Shown here piece after piece: positions 1 through 9,840 of a DNA stretch of 64,000 nt. The notes under the pieces are model-generated. The model was given only the letters and a program-made list of their open reading frames with translations, did no database searches and was not told the origin of the DNA. A program made the position numbers and the translations under genes. The DNA is taken from positions 50,206 to 114,205 of the forward strand of contig NBIV01000238.1 of the NCBI GenBank assembly GCA_003194525.1, read 5' to 3'. Origin of the DNA: Gracilariopsis chorda (taxonomy: Eukaryota > Rhodophyta > Florideophyceae > Gracilariales > Gracilariaceae). Within the stretch, counting starts at the first letter, position 1, and each line of letters starts with the position of its first letter.

Positions 1-3000
1 CAAGGCTTTTCCAGGAGTCAGTGGCCATTTAAAACGTAGCGCTTATCATTTCTCGCCCGAATTTATGGTGATCAAGCTCAGCCATGACGCTACGACATGG
101 CAGCTGCTACTAGAGCTCTACCATATGACAAGAGCCTCATAAATGCAAAACAAAACTAAAAAACATGGCACGTTTTCAAGAACACATTAACGCTCTCAAG
201 TGTAAAGGTAAAAGCTCTCCACGTTCACTCCCTTGTTTGTCTTATTTCTTGTTCTATTTTCGGTATCCCAATGGAATCTTGTTGTCCATGTCCGCACCGT
301 GAGTGACATTTTGTGCAAGCTATGTCCTCCATAAACACCGTCTTTGTTTACTCGTCCCAAAGACCCTGAAGCTAGCTAGAGCCAGAGAGCTCTGCAAAGC
401 GTTTTGTATCTATGCTGCTGCCGAAGGTTTCGGCTGCACGAGAGCTTTCACTATCCTCTTTTATCATGAAAGGCATTGAAATTGTGCTGAGATTGTTGCA
501 GTTGTTCATAAACCGCTTTGATGTTTTGCGTCATTCATACCCCAACATGCTTCGAAACAGTTTACTTCCGTCTCCTGGGATTATGTGCACTTTATCAGTG
601 TCAACGATGGGATTTCAAGGAACGTAGAAGATGATTTATTTTCGCACTGCAGTAGATGGGTTGCTAGATATCTCTGGCGGATGATGACTTGGCATCCGCC
701 AGCACAGGATACGAGGTTCTAGCTCTCGCTCTGCGACGGCGGCGATCGTTCTCCCTCGACAACCATCGCCGCCGGCACGTCTTCTGGGCGTTCTGCGTTC
801 TTGCGATACGGTTTTCTTTTCCCGCCCTTCCCTCCCCGTAGGAGTAGTGAGGCCTTCTGGGACTCACTGAACGCATCAGGCTGTTGCCTTTTGGTGTAGC
901 AGATAACATGGCTCTTGCTGCTCTGTGTCTCCTACAATAACCAAACAACAAAGATCTAGCATTGAGCTGTGAGGAAGAAGGACAATAGTACACTCAAATG
1001 TTCGCCGATGACACCGTAGATAATTGATTTTAGCAACGTCCATGTATATCTTTAGGATTGTGGCCGAATCGAGCCGGCCTGCCTGCTCTCCTTTCGCGTC
1101 AAATGATTTATTCAGCTGATAACCTGGAACAGCTGAGAGAATGTTATTAATTATCAAAGAGCACTGAGAGGTGCAAATTACCAGGCAAACTGTGATTATA
1201 TACGGAGAAGGAGCGTACTCCTATGATTACGTGGCAGCACCTTTACTATCAGAGAATAGAAGAGATCAATCTCTATGTAGGTGTACGAGGACCAGACGCT
1301 TTCAATGATAATAGAGATCAGGAACAACGAACTTACAACTATCAACACTATCATCGTATTATTCACTACGGTCTATATACGACTTTAGTCTATCTACCGC
1401 TTCAACATCTCCTTTGAGAGCCGGGCCCTCACGTTATTCCTTACCCTATACCTAGCTTCTAGGGGCCAGTACGTATAGGGTAGTGCTCGCCCAGGCTCAT
1501 AGGGGACCGGGGTCGCACGATCGTTTTCTACTTGTAAACAGCCGGTACTCTGCTTTTCGATCAATTTTTGTACGGGTAATTCGACAAGCAACGGTTTTTA
1601 CAGTAGACGTTAGCCATTCGGTTTCCGTGCTCCGATTTGCTTTAGCCCACCGTCTACACAATCATCTCGATGATTTCAGCTGCTCGTTTATAGCTTGAAA
1701 GAGAGAAACACATTTCCTTCCAGGTGGTATGGTATCGTTCACTCGTTTCTCTATGATCTGAGAAGAGTATGGATTCGTTCGTCACTTTTTCCGTGCTTTT
1801 TGCCGTAGAAGACGTCATCGCAGTACTCCTTGTAGATTTAATGATTTGTGCATCCAGAATGATCTTAGCCAATTTCGAAACAAGATCCACGGCAACATGG
1901 GAACCTGTCAGGTGCTAACACTTGACCTCAATATATATTTCGTATATATCTTGCCTCAAATCGTTGTGTGAACCTGTTCCAATTCGTATTGGGATATAAT
2001 TCTAGAACTAATAACTCTTCAGATTCTTCTTATGCTTTTGCATGTCGAATATATGATCATATTCCCGAGTGTATTCTCTCTTAATTCATCAAAGGAATCG
2101 CCGTTCACAGTACCAACTCACGTTAACAGATACTGCTGGCAATAAGACGATAGTAAAGAGAAAACCACGACCTGGCCTGCATCCATTTGCAGCTTTGACG
2201 AGCTCTGCTTCGCGGCGTGCAATTGGCACAATGTTGAGGCCTGCATCAGCCAGTTGATGGGAGAATTGAAAAATAGATTGCGTCTGATACTCCAGTCGCC
2301 GAGGCTCAAGGACCAAACTTTTCACAAAAATCTCGTGCCAGAGAAAGAGGCATGGGGTAGAAGCGGTAGGAGTGTGCGAAGATGATATGAACTGAAGTGC
2401 AATCGTGTGTTTTAATGATGTAGCAACTAGCAAAAGGCTAAGTGGAGTTGCTTCGCTGCCGTCGCTATCTTAAAACGGTTGCAAACGTGACTGGCTTCAA
2501 TGCGTTTGAAACGAAGGTGGCTAGAAATAAATCAAGGAAGGGAGGTCGTAACGGTCATCCTAAGTTCCCTTCTCACCATTTGTATTCACTAAAATTCGCA
2601 GTTGAGGCCGGACGCTTGAGCTCCAAGATGACTTATATGTGCGGCTCACTGGTTCTATAAAAAGACGTAGAATGAAATAATATTGTACGTTCAAATTGGA
2701 ATACAATTAGGCCTCTAGTGCAGCGTTTGTAGTCTACGTATGTCAGGACCCTAGTATCCATTCGACAACAGACCTCAAAATGTGAACCTTGTTCGATGTA
2801 GATCGATGTTTTTGGTGGAGCTAGCAAGGTTCAACAAACATACACTGAGCACAAAAGTCAATTCCTGAGCGAAATACTTTGAATCGTGCTGCGACCAAAC
2901 CTTCTAGAATCCACCCGTCGATAAGAGCTCACATGGTTCAGTGTGTTTTAGGTTCTACGCTGCTGCTTATTTTTCCATTTACACCTGTACTTCGCATAAA

Positions 3001-3262
3001 CGAGCTCCCGTCTTGTGTCACTCTCGAGCCACTGTATCGAGTGTCTGTGATGCGGTCCACCACCATTCGGATCACACAAACTATGAAGGCCCGCAAAGCG
3101 CATGAGAAATGCTATTGATATTAGAGTCAGCTAGGAAAGCTTTCCTTTCTGCGATGCTCGTAAATTGCTTTGCTTCATTTGAAATGTTGGCCTGGCAGAC
3201 TTTTCAGCCGCAAACGTCTGTAAGGTTCTGTAGTGTATTTAAACGGCTGCAGCAAGTCCAAA
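1..3262. other. No convincing gene
   Basis: Only short open frames of under 120 codons occur here, on both strands, with no recognisable domain. A 10-bp inverted repeat (1442-1451 and 1473-1482, spacer 21 nt) is the only structure I noticed. The stretch may hold UTR, decayed repeat or exons too short to see. Confidence 0.5.
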
Positions 3263-3599
3263 CTAGTAGCTCTTGGTGCCTTTTATGACGTACTCTGTGG
3301 TTACATGAAGCTCCGCATCAGAACTTCGGCGTTGCCGCTTGTTTTGTTGAGCGTACTGAATTTTCCAGCTCATTAATTCATTTTCGTTATCGGACGCTGT
3401 GGGAAGAGCGAGCACCATTCCTCGTACTGCATTTGTGCATTCGTCTTCTTTAAGCATTGCCATACTTTCTTCCCGTTTAAAATCATCTGTTCTCAAACGT
3501 TTTGTTTCATACAGGCAAAGTGAATGCATACGATCAAGTCGTTGTATTTCAACGTGTAGCTGCATCAAATTGCCCTGTGTTGTTTCCAGGCGGTTATGA
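3263..3599 (-). other. Possible host exon left of the G1 insertion
   Basis: A minus-strand open frame of about 110 codons encodes a charged, Lys/Glu/Arg-rich helical stretch (for example METKRLRTDDFKREES-like composition) with no family that I recognise. It ends 14 bp from the target-site duplication of retrotransposon G1. Another minus-strand open frame (8582-8818) lies on the other side of the insertion, so both may belong to one gene split by the element. I could not find a GT-AG splice that joins the two frames in phase, so the link is conjecture. Confidence 0.2.
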
Positions 3600-3617
3600 C
3601 TGCTGTGGAAGGTCAGT

Positions 3618-3828
3618 TGTAATATAGTATTAAGCTACTCCTTTTAGACTACTGTTAGCGACGACCGCTTATTTCAATTCATATGTTTGAATGTGATTCA
3701 AACATATGAACGGTCGGAGACATGCCTACAAAAGGCAAGAGTTTCATAGCAAACGACGGAAGCAGTAAGCTTCATCGTTGCAGTGAGTAAACGTGAACTT
3801 CAATTGCTATCCTCTCTCCTCTCTTACA
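3618..3828 (+). repeat. 5' LTR of G1
   Basis: A 211-bp direct repeat identical but for one base to 8366-8576. It contains a perfect hairpin at 3678-3710 with 14-bp arms (TTCATATGTTTGAA and its complement) and a 5-nt loop TGTGA, flanked by a further complementary pair CGACCG (3662-3667) and CGGTCG (3711-3716). Confidence 0.95.
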
Positions 3829-3830
3829 TT

Positions 3831-3846
3831 TGGTAGCATCTAACGA
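3831..3846 (+). promoter_or_regulatory. Primer-binding site of G1
   Basis: TGGTAGCATC begins 2 nt after the LTR. TGG matches the CCA tail of a tRNA. The same ten bases occur at the same place in G2 and directly after the LTR of the copia element. Confidence 0.75.
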
Positions 3847-3868
3847 TCTCAGAATCGTTTTTAAGAAC

Positions 3869-4879
3869 ATGGGCTCAGTTACACGCAATCGCAGGGGTGC
3901 AAAACTTGAACAAAATGTGGAACCAGCTGACGTTTCACAGTTTCAGCAGCAGCTGACTGTACTGCAAAATACAGTTCAGCAGCAGGCGAATCTCATTCAG
4001 ACTCTTCAGACTCAGCTGAACAGCGGGCAGAATATATCTGGAGGCCAAGCTAACGTTGGAGCAAGTGCTTTCAAGGCGCCGCCGGTTCCGATTTTGAAAG
4101 GAACTACCGCAGACCGCAAGTCCGAACGAGTTAAAAGCTTTTTCTACTCAATTGAGAAGTATGGAACGTTATGCAACTACTCTGAAGCTAAAATGATAGC
4201 TTTGGCCGAATGTCATTTGCAAGATCGTGCGGCCTCGTGGATGCTTCGCTTGGAATGCGAAAATCAGAAACCTCAGACACTAGAATAGCTGAAGCGCGAG
4301 ATGATTCACGAATTTGTACCGACAAACGAGAAAGCAGCCGCTCGTGTACAATTGATGGACATCAAGTTGAAAGAATTCAACGACCTCAACGAGCATGTAG
4401 CAACTTTTGAAGACTTGGTTTCGTTGTGTGGTACTCCAACGAATGAAGCATATATCTACTTTTTCAACAGTTTACCCAAGTCTTACAAGGGAAATTTTGC
4501 CGAACGCTTTCCAGATTCTCAACCCATTGATCGCACAGGTCGTCCCAGCATTCATATTGCATACGACTACGCTAGAACTTTGGAACTCTCAATGAAGTTA
4601 AGTGGAGAATACCAAAAGACTTCGAAGGAAGAGACCAAGGGGTACGAGAATAAGAACTTTAAGAGAGGAAACAACAAGAGTTTAGAACAGAGGAAAGATT
4701 CGAAACCTGCTTGGAAGGACAATACCCATGTGAGTTGGGGTCCAGCCAAGAATCGAGAACGAACCCTTTACAGAAAGAACGACAGATGTTTTACTTGTGG
4801 TCGAAAGGGTTGGAGTGACCTTGACCATCCTTGTCGCGGAGATGGGAAAGGTCAAAACAAGACGAACCAGAAAAACTAG
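3869..4879 (+). CDS. gag: Gag of G1, interrupted by an in-frame UAG
   Basis: Gag is the structural protein that packages the element RNA. The ATG at 3869 is the first in frame. The N-terminal quarter is a Gln-rich coiled coil. It is followed by the retrotransposon gag capsid fold, with a segment around 4370-4560 that aligns by eye with G2 Gag (ATFEDLVSLCG against SQFRDLIELCG). A variant zinc knuckle lies at 4787-4834 (CFTCGRKGW, then a final Cys). A single TAG at 4286-4288 splits the frame, and G2 has a sense codon at the matching place, so nonsense mutation is the simplest reading, with readthrough possible. The frame ends in TAG at 4877, directly after a slippery sequence. Confidence 0.85.
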
Positions 4880-4901
4880 TATTGCCGCACAGTTGTGCGG
4901 C
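4870..4901 (+). promoter_or_regulatory. Probable -1 ribosomal frameshift signal, G1 gag-pol
   Basis: The heptamer G AAA AAC (4870-4876, spaced in the gag frame) sits immediately before the gag stop TAG. After a 7-nt spacer (4877-4883) comes a perfect 7-bp stem, GCCGCAC (4884-4890) with GTGCGGC (4895-4901), around the loop AGTT. Slipping one base back enters the pol frame, which is open from here to 8364. The heptamer is one base short of the classical A AAA AAC. Confidence 0.75.
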
Positions 4902-7900
4902 TCCTCGAGACATCAGTGAGATGCCTCGCCTCTCTGCCTTGAACGTGGCAGAGGAGGATAACTGGATGTACGACGCAAGTTTTGCCGGAAATCCTGTTCG
5001 AGTGGTGGTTGATTCGTTTGCTTCTCATAATTTTATGTCATTGAAGACAGCCAAACAGTTTGGTCTTGATGTCGAGAACACAGAAGGTGTTGATGTTGAA
5101 CTCGGAGATAAGACATTGAAACCGGTTGCTGGTAAGACTACGGCGGTTTTAAACATAAGAGGATTTTTATCTACCGAAAATGCTTTTCTAATCGACATGG
5201 GAATTGAAGAGAGTATACCAATCATCATTCTTGGGCGGTCATGGTTGAAACAGCGGAATCCGGAAATCAATTGGTCTAGTAACGAGCTACTATTGACGCG
5301 ACCAGATGGCTCCAGAGTCAGGGTCGTTCCAAGGGCGATAAAAAACTCCGGCAACACGAACACGTTGAAGCGAATGTCATTTAAGAAACTAGCACGGGTA
5401 CTAAAGAAGGGCAACTGTGAGTTGTATATGGCACGAATTACTGAAAATGTGCCATCCCACTTAGAGAAAGTGGATACCACGGAAGAATTCAGAGACATTC
5501 TTACCGAGTATAATGACATTTTTCGCGACGACTTGCCAGAAGAGCTACCCCCAACCCGCGGGATGGAGTTCGAAATCAATCTCAAGCCCGGAGAGCCTCC
5601 TCCAGTAAGACCAGTAATCCGATTGTCCCCGAAGGAGCTGAGAGAACTTAAGGTACAACTACAGAAGTACCTTGATAAAGGGTTGCTCCGACCATCTTCC
5701 TCACCATTTGGCGCTCCAGTATTCTTTGTAAAAAAGAAGAACGGCGATTTACGCATGGTATACGACTACAGGGCTTTAAACAAGATCACGATACCCGATT
5801 CGAGCCCGATCCCGCTGATAGACGAGACAATTGATCAGGTAGCTGGCGCAAATATTTTTTCACAGCTCGACCTGATTTGGGAATATCACCAGATGCGATT
5901 GAAAGAGGAAGACTGCCACAAGACTGCGATAAGAACACGGTTTGGTTCTTTCGAGTGGCGAGTCTTATGCTTTGGATTGACGAACGCTCCAGCAGCATTC
6001 TCGCGTCTACTAGCCAGTTTGTTCCAGGACCTTCTAGGTGAATGTATGGTACTATACCTTGATGACATCTTGATCTACAGCAAGTCTATGGAACAACACC
6101 GACAACACCTGAAACGTGTATTCGAGATACTACGAAAGCACAAGCTGTACCTTCGACCAAGCAAGTGTGCTTTTGGACTTGATGGAGTCCAGTACTTGGG
6201 TTTCAACGTCAGTTCTAAGGGAATTAGAACGCAGCAAAGACTGGTGAAAGCAGTTCAGGATTGGCCAACACCACACACTGTCAAAGAAGTGCAAAGGTTC
6301 TTAGGCCTAGCTAACTTCTACAGACGATTCATGAAGAATTACTCAGGCATTGTGTTACCCTTGACTAATTTGGTTCGACGAAAAGATTTCAGATGGACTG
6401 AGAGTGAGCAGAGTGCGTTCGACGAAGCGAAGCAGAAGCTTACGAATGCGCCACTTCTCAAACACCCGTCATCAACAGAACCATTTGTTCTAACAACAGA
6501 TGCCTCTAAGTTTGCCGTAGGAGCAACTTTGGAGCAAAATGGTCATCCAGTCGCATATCTATCGCATAGATTGACGGATACGGAAACAAGATGGGACACG
6601 GGAGACCAGGAACTCTTGGCAGTAATGATTGCACTACGAAACTGGGCAGTATATCTCCGTGACAGACCTTTTGTTCTACGAACAGATCATGAACCGATCA
6701 AGTATCTACAGTCAAAAACGAAGCTGAATGGAAGACAGATGCGTTGGATTGATGAACTACAGAGCTACAATTTCACAGTTGAACACCTATCGGGCTCAAT
6801 GAATGGCGCTGCCGACGCCTTAAGCAGGATCTTGGAAAGTCCAGCTCTGTTGAACTCATTACAACTGAAGGACCCAACTCTAGTTCAAAGAATTCAAGAA
6901 GCTTACGCTCATGACAGATGGTCAAAGGAGCTTAGAGCATGTCTCTTGGACAAAGGAACGCAACACTCCAAGAAAGTCCAGATGTATGTAAGTAATTATA
7001 CGTTTGAGGACGAGAAACTTTTCTGGACAGCGGGAGGCACACAGAGACTCTACGTCCCGCAAGCCGAAGATCTACGGAGACGAGCCATTGCTGAAGTACA
7101 TAATTGTCCTCACTTTGGAATCGAGAAAACGTTTTACCAATGTGCCAGGTTGTTCTACTGGAAAGGTATGTACAAGGATGTTGTGAATTATGTGCGATCT
7201 TGTCTTCCGTGTCAGCATAACAAGGAAGAACGAGCTAAAGAAAAAGGCATGTTGCAGCCACATAAGGTTCCTGAGCAATGTTGGAAAGTGTTAACAATGG
7301 ATTTCTTAACTGAATTTCCAACCTCCGCGAAAGGAAATGACTCTGTGTTTGTCATCGTGGACAAACTTTCGAAGCGTAGTCTTTTCATTCCCACGACTAA
7401 GCGTATTACATCTGGCGATGTCGTCCAGATTTTGTTCGATCATGTGTTTTCCAAGCACGGAATGCCGGATAGGATCATCTTGGATAGAGATCCGCTGTTC
7501 ACATCGAAGTATTTTGAAGGAATCACAGACATGCTGAACATCGAGAAGAACATGGCAACAAAGGGACACCCTCAGACTGACGGAAAGAGTGAGATCACAA
7601 TTCGGACACTTAGCCAAATGCTACGCCATGTTATTCAGAACAAGCCTAAGGATTGGGACTTGATTCTGAGCGAGTTAGAGTTCGAATTCAATTCTACGAA
7701 GCACAAAAGCACAGGGCTTACTCCGTTCGAAGTGGATCTGGGCCATGTGCCACAATCGCAACTGTCGAAGGAAACCAGAACTGTTTCAAATTGTCAAGCT
7801 GCAGTTGATATGCTTGAAAGACGAAAAATGTTTCAAACAATTGCTCGTGACAACTTCGCTGTGGCACAAGCACAACAGGTATACTACACCAACAAGAAAA

Positions 7901-8364
7901 GAAAACATATATCGTTTGAAGTGGGAGAATTAGTCATGTTGAATCTTGCTGGTTCTGGGCTGTTATCTCGTGCAGACCTTCCGAAGAAGTGGAGACCAAA
8001 ATTTGTTGGTCCTCTCGCCATCACCGAAGTCATGGGTCCTGTGACGTACAAAGTTGAGCTCCCGCCAACAATGAATCGTGCGCACAATGTATTTCACGTA
8101 TCCAAACTGAAGAAGTACGTGAGGCCTGAGAATGATAATACTACATTGTCGGTAGTAATCGATGCTGATGGAAATATCGAACAGGAAGTGAAAGCAATCC
8201 TTGGTAAGAAGAAATCGCGTAGAAAGATATACTACTTGGTACATTTTGAAAATGATGCACAAGAAGATGCTATCTGGATGCCAAAAAGCGACTTGAGTAA
8301 CTGCAAGGATCGCATACGTGAATTTGAAGAATCGACGAGGACGTCTGATTCAAAAAGGGGGTGA
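4870..8364 (+). CDS. pol: Pol polyprotein of G1 (PR-RT-RH-IN-chromodomain)
   Basis: One uninterrupted frame of about 1,160 codons, reached by -1 frameshift from gag. In order: an aspartic protease near 5020 whose active site reads VVVDSFASH, so the usual DSG or DTG is DSF; reverse transcriptase with the YLDD box at 6055-6066 and LCFGLTNAPAAF before it; RNase H starting at TTDASKFAVGATLEQ; a zinc-binding HHCC segment and DDE integrase (HPQTDGKSEITIRT carries the Glu); and a C-terminal chromodomain-like segment (YYLVHF, IWMPKSDL) that in chromoviruses guides insertion to marked chromatin. No stop or frameshift is seen. A purine tract follows directly. Confidence 0.92.
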   Translation, partial: EKLVLPHSCAAPRDISEMPRLSALNVAEEDNWMYDASFAGNPVRVVVDSFASHNFMSLKTAKQFGLDVENTEGVDVELGDKTLKPVAGKTTAVLNIRGFLSTENAFLIDMGIEESIPIIILGRSWLKQRNPEINWSSNELLLTRPDGSRVRVVPRAIKNSGNTNTLKRMSFKKLARVLKKGNCELYMARITENVPSHLEKVDTTEEFRDILTEYNDIFRDDLPEELPPTRGMEFEINLKPGEPPPVRPVIRLSPKELRELKVQLQKYLDKGLLRPSSSPFGAPVFFVKKKNGDLRMVYDYRALNKITIPDSSPIPLIDETIDQVAGANIFSQLDLIWEYHQMRLKEEDCHKTAIRTRFGSFEWRVLCFGLTNAPAAFSRLLASLFQDLLGECMVLYLDDILIYSKSMEQHRQHLKRVFEILRKHKLYLRPSKCAFGLDGVQYLGFNVSSKGIRTQQRLVKAVQDWPTPHTVKEVQRFLGLANFYRRFMKNYSGIVLPLTNLVRRKDFRWTESEQSAFDEAKQKLTNAPLLKHPSSTEPFVLTTDASKFAVGATLEQNGHPVAYLSHRLTDTETRWDTGDQELLAVMIALRNWAVYLRDRPFVLRTDHEPIKYLQSKTKLNGRQMRWIDELQSYNFTVEHLSGSMNGAADALSRILESPALLNSLQLKDPTLVQRIQEAYAHDRWSKELRACLLDKGTQHSKKVQMYVSNYTFEDEKLFWTAGGTQRLYVPQAEDLRRRAIAEVHNCPHFGIEKTFYQCARLFYWKGMYKDVVNYVRSCLPCQHNKEERAKEKGMLQPHKVPEQCWKVLTMDFLTEFPTSAKGNDSVFVIVDKLSKRSLFIPTTKRITSGDVVQILFDHVFSKHGMPDRIILDRDPLFTSKYFEGITDMLNIEKNMATKGHPQTDGKSEITIRTLSQMLRHVIQNKPKDWDLILSELEFEFNSTKHKSTGLTPFEVDLGHVPQSQLSKETRTVSNCQAAVDMLERRKMFQTIARDNFAVAQAQQVYYTNKKRKHISFEVGELVMLNLAGSGLLSRADLPKKWRPKFVGPLAITEVMGPVTYKVELPPTMNRAHNVFHVSKLKKYVRPENDNTTLSVVIDADGNIEQEVKAILGKKKSRRKIYYLVHFENDAQEDAIWMPKSDLSNCKDRIREFEESTRTSDSKRG

Positions 8365-8365
8365 A
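8352..8365 (+). other. Polypurine tract of G1
   Basis: AAAAAGGGGGTGAA directly precedes the 3' LTR and would prime plus-strand DNA synthesis. G2 has a related GCGGGTGAG at the same place. Confidence 0.75.
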
Positions 8366-8576
8366 TGTAATATAGTATTAAGCTACTCCTTTTAGACTAC
8401 TGTTAGCGACGACCGCTTATTTCAATTCATATGTTTGAATGTGATTCAAACATATGAACGGTCGGAGACATGCCTACAAAAGGCAAGAGTCTCATAGCAA
8501 ACGACGGAAGCAGTAAGCTTCATCGTTGCAGTGAGTAAACGTGAACTTCAATTGCTATCCTCTCTCCTCTCTTACA
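8366..8576 (+). repeat. 3' LTR of G1
   Basis: Copy of 3618-3828 with one substitution, followed by the target duplication TCAGT at 8577-8581. Confidence 0.95.
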
Positions 8577-8581
8577 TCAGT

Positions 8582-8818
8582 ATTGAAATTGTAATGTTTA
8601 CGTGCATCAGGTGGTTGGGCCTTTGAGAAGCACGGATCATCAAGCCGCAGCAAGTCTTTTGCTACAAGCTCTTCAAAATTTATGCAGCTATCGCTCATAG
8701 TGATGCACAATTGACGAGTACCATATTGGGGGATAGTGCTACAAGAAAAAGATGACCCGTTTTCTTTGACTTCGAGAGGTTGAAGCTTCTCAAGTTCAAA
8801 GAAGAGTTTTTCCGCCAA
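8582..8818 (-). other. Possible host exon right of the G1 insertion
   Basis: A minus-strand open frame without an ATG at its start, encoding about 80 residues (EKLFFELEKLQPLEVKE near its N-terminus) of no family I know. It runs up to the insertion site. Near the site, on the minus strand, there is a GT donor-like GTAAAC and a branch-like ACTGAC that overlaps the target duplication, so the element may sit in a small intron. The phase does not fit the frame on the far side, so this is weak. Confidence 0.2.
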
Positions 8819-9840
8819 CTAAGAAATGTTGGCTCCCAAACGAAATAGTTCCTACTCTAAACTTTCACTATATTTTTCCCAGTGTGCCATGATGGTGCCT
8901 TTATTGCATAAGGTTCTAACGCAGGGAAGCAAAGCATGCTGTTAACACGACAGGAAGAATGTCTGAGTGTTCTACGATATTGACGCAAACCAGTCATGAG
9001 AAGCATCGCCACTACGAGCGAGAGACTTAGGGTCTAACGCAATGGGTGCAGAACCAGCAACATGGCGCATTTGCACCACAAGTGAGCCAGATTCTAGATG
9101 ATTTAGAGAGCGCCAAATTAAGACATCGGCTGCATAAATTTACAAACCGTGGGCGGTAGAGCGAAGTAGAGTGCAAAATGAAGAATCCTAGACTCTTCAG
9201 CACAGATCTGGAGGCATCCGCTACCTCCGAGAAGTGTTAGCTTTAGGTTGAAACCATTAGCAGCTGCATCGATGAACTCTGAAACGATTTTCTGTACTGC
9301 TCGAACAGGGAAAAATTCAAATCAGGTGGATGGGTTAAAGGCTACCTGCTCACATGGATATTCAGTTGGACGTTGATTTGTCTTAAGTACCCAGTTGCAC
9401 GTCCATTTCGCTTCCTTTCTTCGGCGAGAGGGAAGGCGGGCACACCAAGTGAAGGCGGATCAGCTTGTGCCCAAGGGTATTCAATCTGTAGCTTTTGACA
9501 ATGAGTGTGAGGGTTTATGATGTCAGTTATCTGGAAACAGCTTTGCTTTCGATTTGTTACAAAACATATCCGAAGCGAAACCTCCTAGAGCACGGGCAAA
9601 GACACAGTATTTCTTCTCTGGAACTGCTCAAAATGCTCACCTTATATTTTCAGCATTTCCATAAATGTATCAACATACATTCCTCAGTTCTGTTCTACCT
9701 ACTACACTCTGCGAAATTCAAATAAGTCCAGTAGACAGCAGGCCTAGCTCGCGAAAAGCAAGGCAGGTCAAAGTCGAAGAAGTAGCTCATAGACAATGGA
9801 ATAGAGTAGCATTCAAAGTGATAGTACCGAAATATCAAAG
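8819..9840. other. No gene seen
   Basis: No long open frame, repeat or RNA signature was noticed between the G1 flank and the Tc1/mariner remnant. Confidence 0.5.

Larger units (their letters stand above)
3618..8576 (+). mobile_element. Ty3/gypsy chromovirus G1, complete and young
   Basis: This is a full-length LTR retrotransposon. Two 211-bp LTRs (3618-3828 and 8366-8576) start TG and end CA and differ at a single base (3743 T, 8491 C). A 5-bp target-site duplication, TCAGT, flanks it at 3613-3617 and 8577-8581. A primer-binding site begins 2 nt inside the left LTR, and a purine tract abuts the right LTR. The gene order is gag, protease, RT, RNase H, integrase, then a chromodomain-like tail, which is the Ty3/gypsy order. 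One LTR mismatch means recent insertion, yet gag has an in-frame UAG. Confidence 0.95.

Noticed and set aside
5025..5756. Long minus-strand frame of 243 codons inside G1
   Set aside because: It is antisense to the protease/RT part of pol, and the plus-strand frame carries all the recognisable motifs.
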